Shown: positions 53,240 through 55,807 of the stretch, piece after piece
Numbering within the stretch: position 1 is the stretch's first letter
Layout of the letters: each line of letters starts with the position of its first letter
DNA from: Bacillota bacterium
GTDB lineage: Bacteria; Bacillota; Clostridia; Acetivibrionales; Acetivibrionaceae
Reading direction: 5' to 3'
Assembly (NCBI GenBank): GCA_023398495.1
Contig: JAEWSG010000105.1
Location: forward strand, 1-55,807
DNA length: 55,807 bases
Position numbers and translations under genes: made by a program
The notes under the pieces: model-generated
Databases searched by the model: none
Told to the model about the DNA's origin: nothing
Seen by the model: only the letters and a program-made list of their open reading frames with translations

Positions 53240-54205
53240 ATGAAAAAGTTTACATTGGTTATTGCAGTAGTATTGGTCATGATAGCATTATTTTCGGTAT
53301 TTAATGTTTCTGGTGAGATGCCACTTCGCATAGTTGTAAATGGGGACAGATTGTATTTTCCTGATGCACAGCCGTTTATAGATTCAAATGGAAGAACACA
53401 AACACCAGCTAGATTCATAGGTGAAGAACTTGGTGCGACAGTAGCGTGGGATGGAACAGCACAAAAAGCTACTTTTGTGAAGGACAATAAAAAGTTGATT
53501 CTCTATATAGGAAAAAAAGAGTATGAACTTGACGGTAATACGTTACAGATGGATACAGCTGCTCTGCTACAAGAGGGAAGGACATTTGTGCCGGCTAGAT
53601 ATGTAGCTGAAGCATTTGGTGCGACGGTAAGATGGGACAGTGCAGTTAGAACGGTTTATGTTGATATGGTGAAAGTTGTTAGTACACCAGAACCTATAAT
53701 TACACCACATCCGACGCTTAAACCTGCTGAGGGACTTACTGAGGTTGATAAAAAAGCTATAGCTGATAGATTAAGAGAATTGTTTGATGCAGACTTGAAA
53801 GCAGATAAAAAAAATATATTCAACTATCTTTCTTCTGAGTATAAAGCCAAGGAAAATATAAAAACGTATGAAGATATTGTTTTCCCTTTATATAAAGAAG
53901 GCGAGTATTTTCCATATAATAATCCCAATTATATGTTCATAAGTAGTGCGGTTAAATTTGCAAAAGAAAGAACGGGATATGCTAATGATAGTGACTTTAA
54001 GGTTCTATGTTTAATTACTGATTATGACAAAGCACATTATAAAGTACTTTTCGGGTTGTTCGATAACAACAAGTACCCTGATAAATTAGAAGCATATTCC
54101 TATGGTTATGAGTTGGTTGTAAAAGAGAATGGTAATTGGTTTTTTGACAATGTTTGTGAAAGTCCTAAAACAAGTGAGCGATTTTTGAGAAGAGAAGTTT
54201 ATTAA
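53240..54205 (+). CDS. secreted copper-amine-oxidase N-terminal-domain (stalk) protein, second
   Basis: A 321-residue exported protein. Signal peptide (about 1-26) and two stalk repeats (RTQTPARFIGEELGATVAWDGTAQKATF and RTFVPARYVAEAFGATVRWDSAVRTVYV) are followed by a short Pro-rich linker (TPEPIITPHPTLKPAEG) and a C-terminal alpha/beta domain of about 155 residues. It has the same architecture as the gene at 28219 but a different C-terminal domain. AAGGAGGAATT precedes the ATG. The next gene starts 22 bp later, so the two probably form one operon. Confidence 0.85.
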   Translation: MKKFTLVIAVVLVMIALFSVFNVSGEMPLRIVVNGDRLYFPDAQPFIDSNGRTQTPARFIGEELGATVAWDGTAQKATFVKDNKKLILYIGKKEYELDGNTLQMDTAALLQEGRTFVPARYVAEAFGATVRWDSAVRTVYVDMVKVVSTPEPIITPHPTLKPAEGLTEVDKKAIADRLRELFDADLKADKKNIFNYLSSEYKAKENIKTYEDIVFPLYKEGEYFPYNNPNYMFISSAVKFAKERTGYANDSDFKVLCLITDYDKAHYKVLFGLFDNNKYPDKLEAYSYGYELVVKENGNWFFDNVCESPKTSERFLRREVY

Positions 54206-54227
54206 AAGAGGGGGATATCAGTTATAT

Positions 54228-55807
54228 ATGAATACAAGAGGGAAATTTATAGTTTTTACATTTACATTTATACTATGTTACATATATTCTTCTTCATATT
54301 GTCCGGTATATCATGCTGACTATGTAGAAGATATTGAACCATATGAGCCCGTAGTGTTTAAAAGAAATGATGATACTATTAATATTATTACATCTGAAAG
54401 TGAAATAGAGAACTATAGAAAAGATCCATTTGGAACACAAAGAATTATGAAAATAAATAAGGATCATATTATAGTTCATAGATTTTACGAACTATGGGAA
54501 GCTACTTGCCAGCATGTAGCACATGATGAATGGAAGGAATACAAAATATACGGTAATGGTGACGAGGTTATAGATGGAAGAGGATGTATTACATACCACC
54601 AATTCCCCGAAGACTCCTACGACCCCAATAATCACACATGGGGAGAATGGAAACTGATAGAAACAAAGGAACCGACTGCTACTGAGGAAGGGTTTAAAAA
54701 ATATGAAAGGTCATGTGTTAAAGGAAAAGGATATTGGGCTAGCAGGGGAGAGTGTGGTGCAAAAGAGTATAAAATTGAAGCAATAAATAACCAAGATATC
54801 AGTGTCCAACTTGAAGAACCAGTATCAAGTGTTGCAGAGGGTGATAAGGTTTTAGTAGGAGTGAATATTAAGTCAAGCTATGATACAGAGCTGACAAATA
54901 TACCTTTTAAATGGGAAATTACAAAGAAAGATGGAGAGGCTGTAGCTGTTAGTTTTACAGGACATGCAGAGACAGGTGAAGGTAATATAGAAAAAATATC
55001 AGCAAAAGGCGAACTAATTCTCTATGCAGCCTTTAATATGCCGGATAGTGATGTGAATATAAAGTTTGAGATAAACAAAGACGGAACAAATCCACCAGAG
55101 ACAGAACTTGAAAATAATGTGCTGGAGACTATCATAACCTCTGCTATTTCAATCAATACAGCTGGTGATTTTAATCTTGACTATAATGTTTTGAGCAAAA
55201 AAATAAGATTTCCATTGGTTGATGGTAAGGATATAACTGCAAGATTATCAGCACCAAGAGGAAGTTTGTCTGGTAATGCATGGGGAACTCTGAATATCTA
55301 CAACAAATCTACTGATTTATATAGAGGGCTTAGTGATAAAGCTCTTGCTGTAAATGAACCGGCAGGTACAATAATAAAAAAACCTATAATTAACACAACA
55401 ATATATAGAAAAGATGCAACGTACGATTCAACTACCAATCGATATGATAATCCAATAGAAAGCAAATGGCTGGATGGTCCGGTATCAAAAACAGTAAGTG
55501 GTAAAATTCGTTTTAGTGGTACTGCTTATGCTGATTACAAATACAATGTTACCAAATTCAATGAGGATGGAAGCACATATACTGAAAATAGAACAAGGAC
55601 TACAAGTGCTGCATTTAATTCTGGAACAGATACAAGGACTATAACAACTAAGATATACAATGGCAAACCAACAATACCGACAAAGACTTTTGAAAATAAG
55701 ATAGGCTATAATACAGTAAACTATTTACAGAAAGACTTGTTTTGGACAAGTGAGCCATATAAGTTTGATGTAGTTCGCTGGATGTGTCACCAGGACGTGG
55801 ATGATTC
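54228..55807 (+). CDS. large secreted protein, 3' end beyond the window
   Basis: An open frame of at least 526 codons from the ATG at 54228 (GAGGGGG upstream) to the window end. A signal peptide or anchor (KFIVFTFTFILCYIYSSSYC) is followed by a Cys/His-containing region (CQHVAHDEWKEY, CITYHQFPE) and then a HTWGEWKLIETKEPTATEEG/YERSC motif reminiscent of short surface-protein modules. A beta-rich stretch (SVQLEEPVSSVAEGDKVLVG) and a long region of mixed Thr/Asn-rich beta sequence complete the visible part. No catalytic domain was recognised. Truncated only by the window, not by a stop. Confidence 0.75.
   Translation, partial: MNTRGKFIVFTFTFILCYIYSSSYCPVYHADYVEDIEPYEPVVFKRNDDTINIITSESEIENYRKDPFGTQRIMKINKDHIIVHRFYELWEATCQHVAHDEWKEYKIYGNGDEVIDGRGCITYHQFPEDSYDPNNHTWGEWKLIETKEPTATEEGFKKYERSCVKGKGYWASRGECGAKEYKIEAINNQDISVQLEEPVSSVAEGDKVLVGVNIKSSYDTELTNIPFKWEITKKDGEAVAVSFTGHAETGEGNIEKISAKGELILYAAFNMPDSDVNIKFEINKDGTNPPETELENNVLETIITSAISINTAGDFNLDYNVLSKKIRFPLVDGKDITARLSAPRGSLSGNAWGTLNIYNKSTDLYRGLSDKALAVNEPAGTIIKKPIINTTIYRKDATYDSTTNRYDNPIESKWLDGPVSKTVSGKIRFSGTAYADYKYNVTKFNEDGSTYTENRTRTTSAAFNSGTDTRTITTKIYNGKPTIPTKTFENKIGYNTVNYLQKDLFWTSEPYKFDVVRWMCHQDVDD

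Overview
The window is AT-rich, low-GC Gram-positive DNA from an anaerobic, motile, probably cellulosome-forming Clostridium relative (Acetivibrio / Ruminiclostridium / Pseudobacteroides type). Direct support: two proteins with type I dockerin modules, an SLH-anchored surface protein, a modular [FeFe]-hydrogenase, strong AGGAGG ribosome sites, a sigma-D type promoter with a chemoreceptor and a CheB-like protein, and clostridial families (YkuK, BlaI/M56, DUF2975 with a YozG-like regulator, GerMN). The species cannot be fixed from the sequence. No rRNA, tRNA, CRISPR array, phage or complete insertion sequence was seen.

Layout. 1-8 kb is a scarred region. It holds a hybrid Ser/Thr kinase-ATPase-histidine kinase whose kinase N-lobe is missing, a degraded second copy of part of an alpha/beta-hydrolase gene, an MtnB-like class II aldolase, a broken FIST-domain gene, and the intact hydrolase. 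8-16.4 kb is a cell-surface and cellulosome block: a small protein made only of two dockerins, a 1267-residue RTX/SwmB/InlB-repeat/SLH protein, and a papain-like protease carrying Kelch, HYR and dockerin modules. 16.4-20.3 kb holds a 1145-residue ferredoxin-GltD-[FeFe]-hydrogenase fusion on the minus strand and a 48-codon gene. 20.6-31 kb holds a methyl-accepting chemotaxis protein, YkuK, a BlaI/M56 regulatory pair, a HAD phosphatase, an EF-hand-like protein behind an excellent sigma-D promoter, a copper-amine-oxidase-N stalk protein and an ABC-F ATPase.

31-43.7 kb is mostly metabolic: a DUF2975/HTH pair with a 28-bp palindromic operator, CarB without CarA beside it, a CheB-like protein, a PurF homologue lacking the N-terminal glutaminase cysteine, a SulP transporter, a YkgJ-like cysteine cluster protein, citrate synthase and cysteine synthase. 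44-48.7 kb is a MarR-controlled heterodimeric ABC exporter. 48.8-53 kb holds two divergent ECF sigma/anti-sigma modules, preceded by a cluster of DNA hairpins. 53-55.8 kb holds a second stalk-domain protein and a secreted protein that runs off the right end.

The most novel-looking features are not classical genes. One is a family of four about 60-bp repeats, each just downstream of or overlapping a stop codon (25.66, 28.05, 30.97, 44.54 kb). Others are a five-hairpin array at 48.81-48.98 kb, two long perfect hairpins between the divergent sigma operons, and a second short repeat shared by the leaders at 8.9 and 35.75 kb. All functional calls rest on reading translated sequence; no database search was possible.
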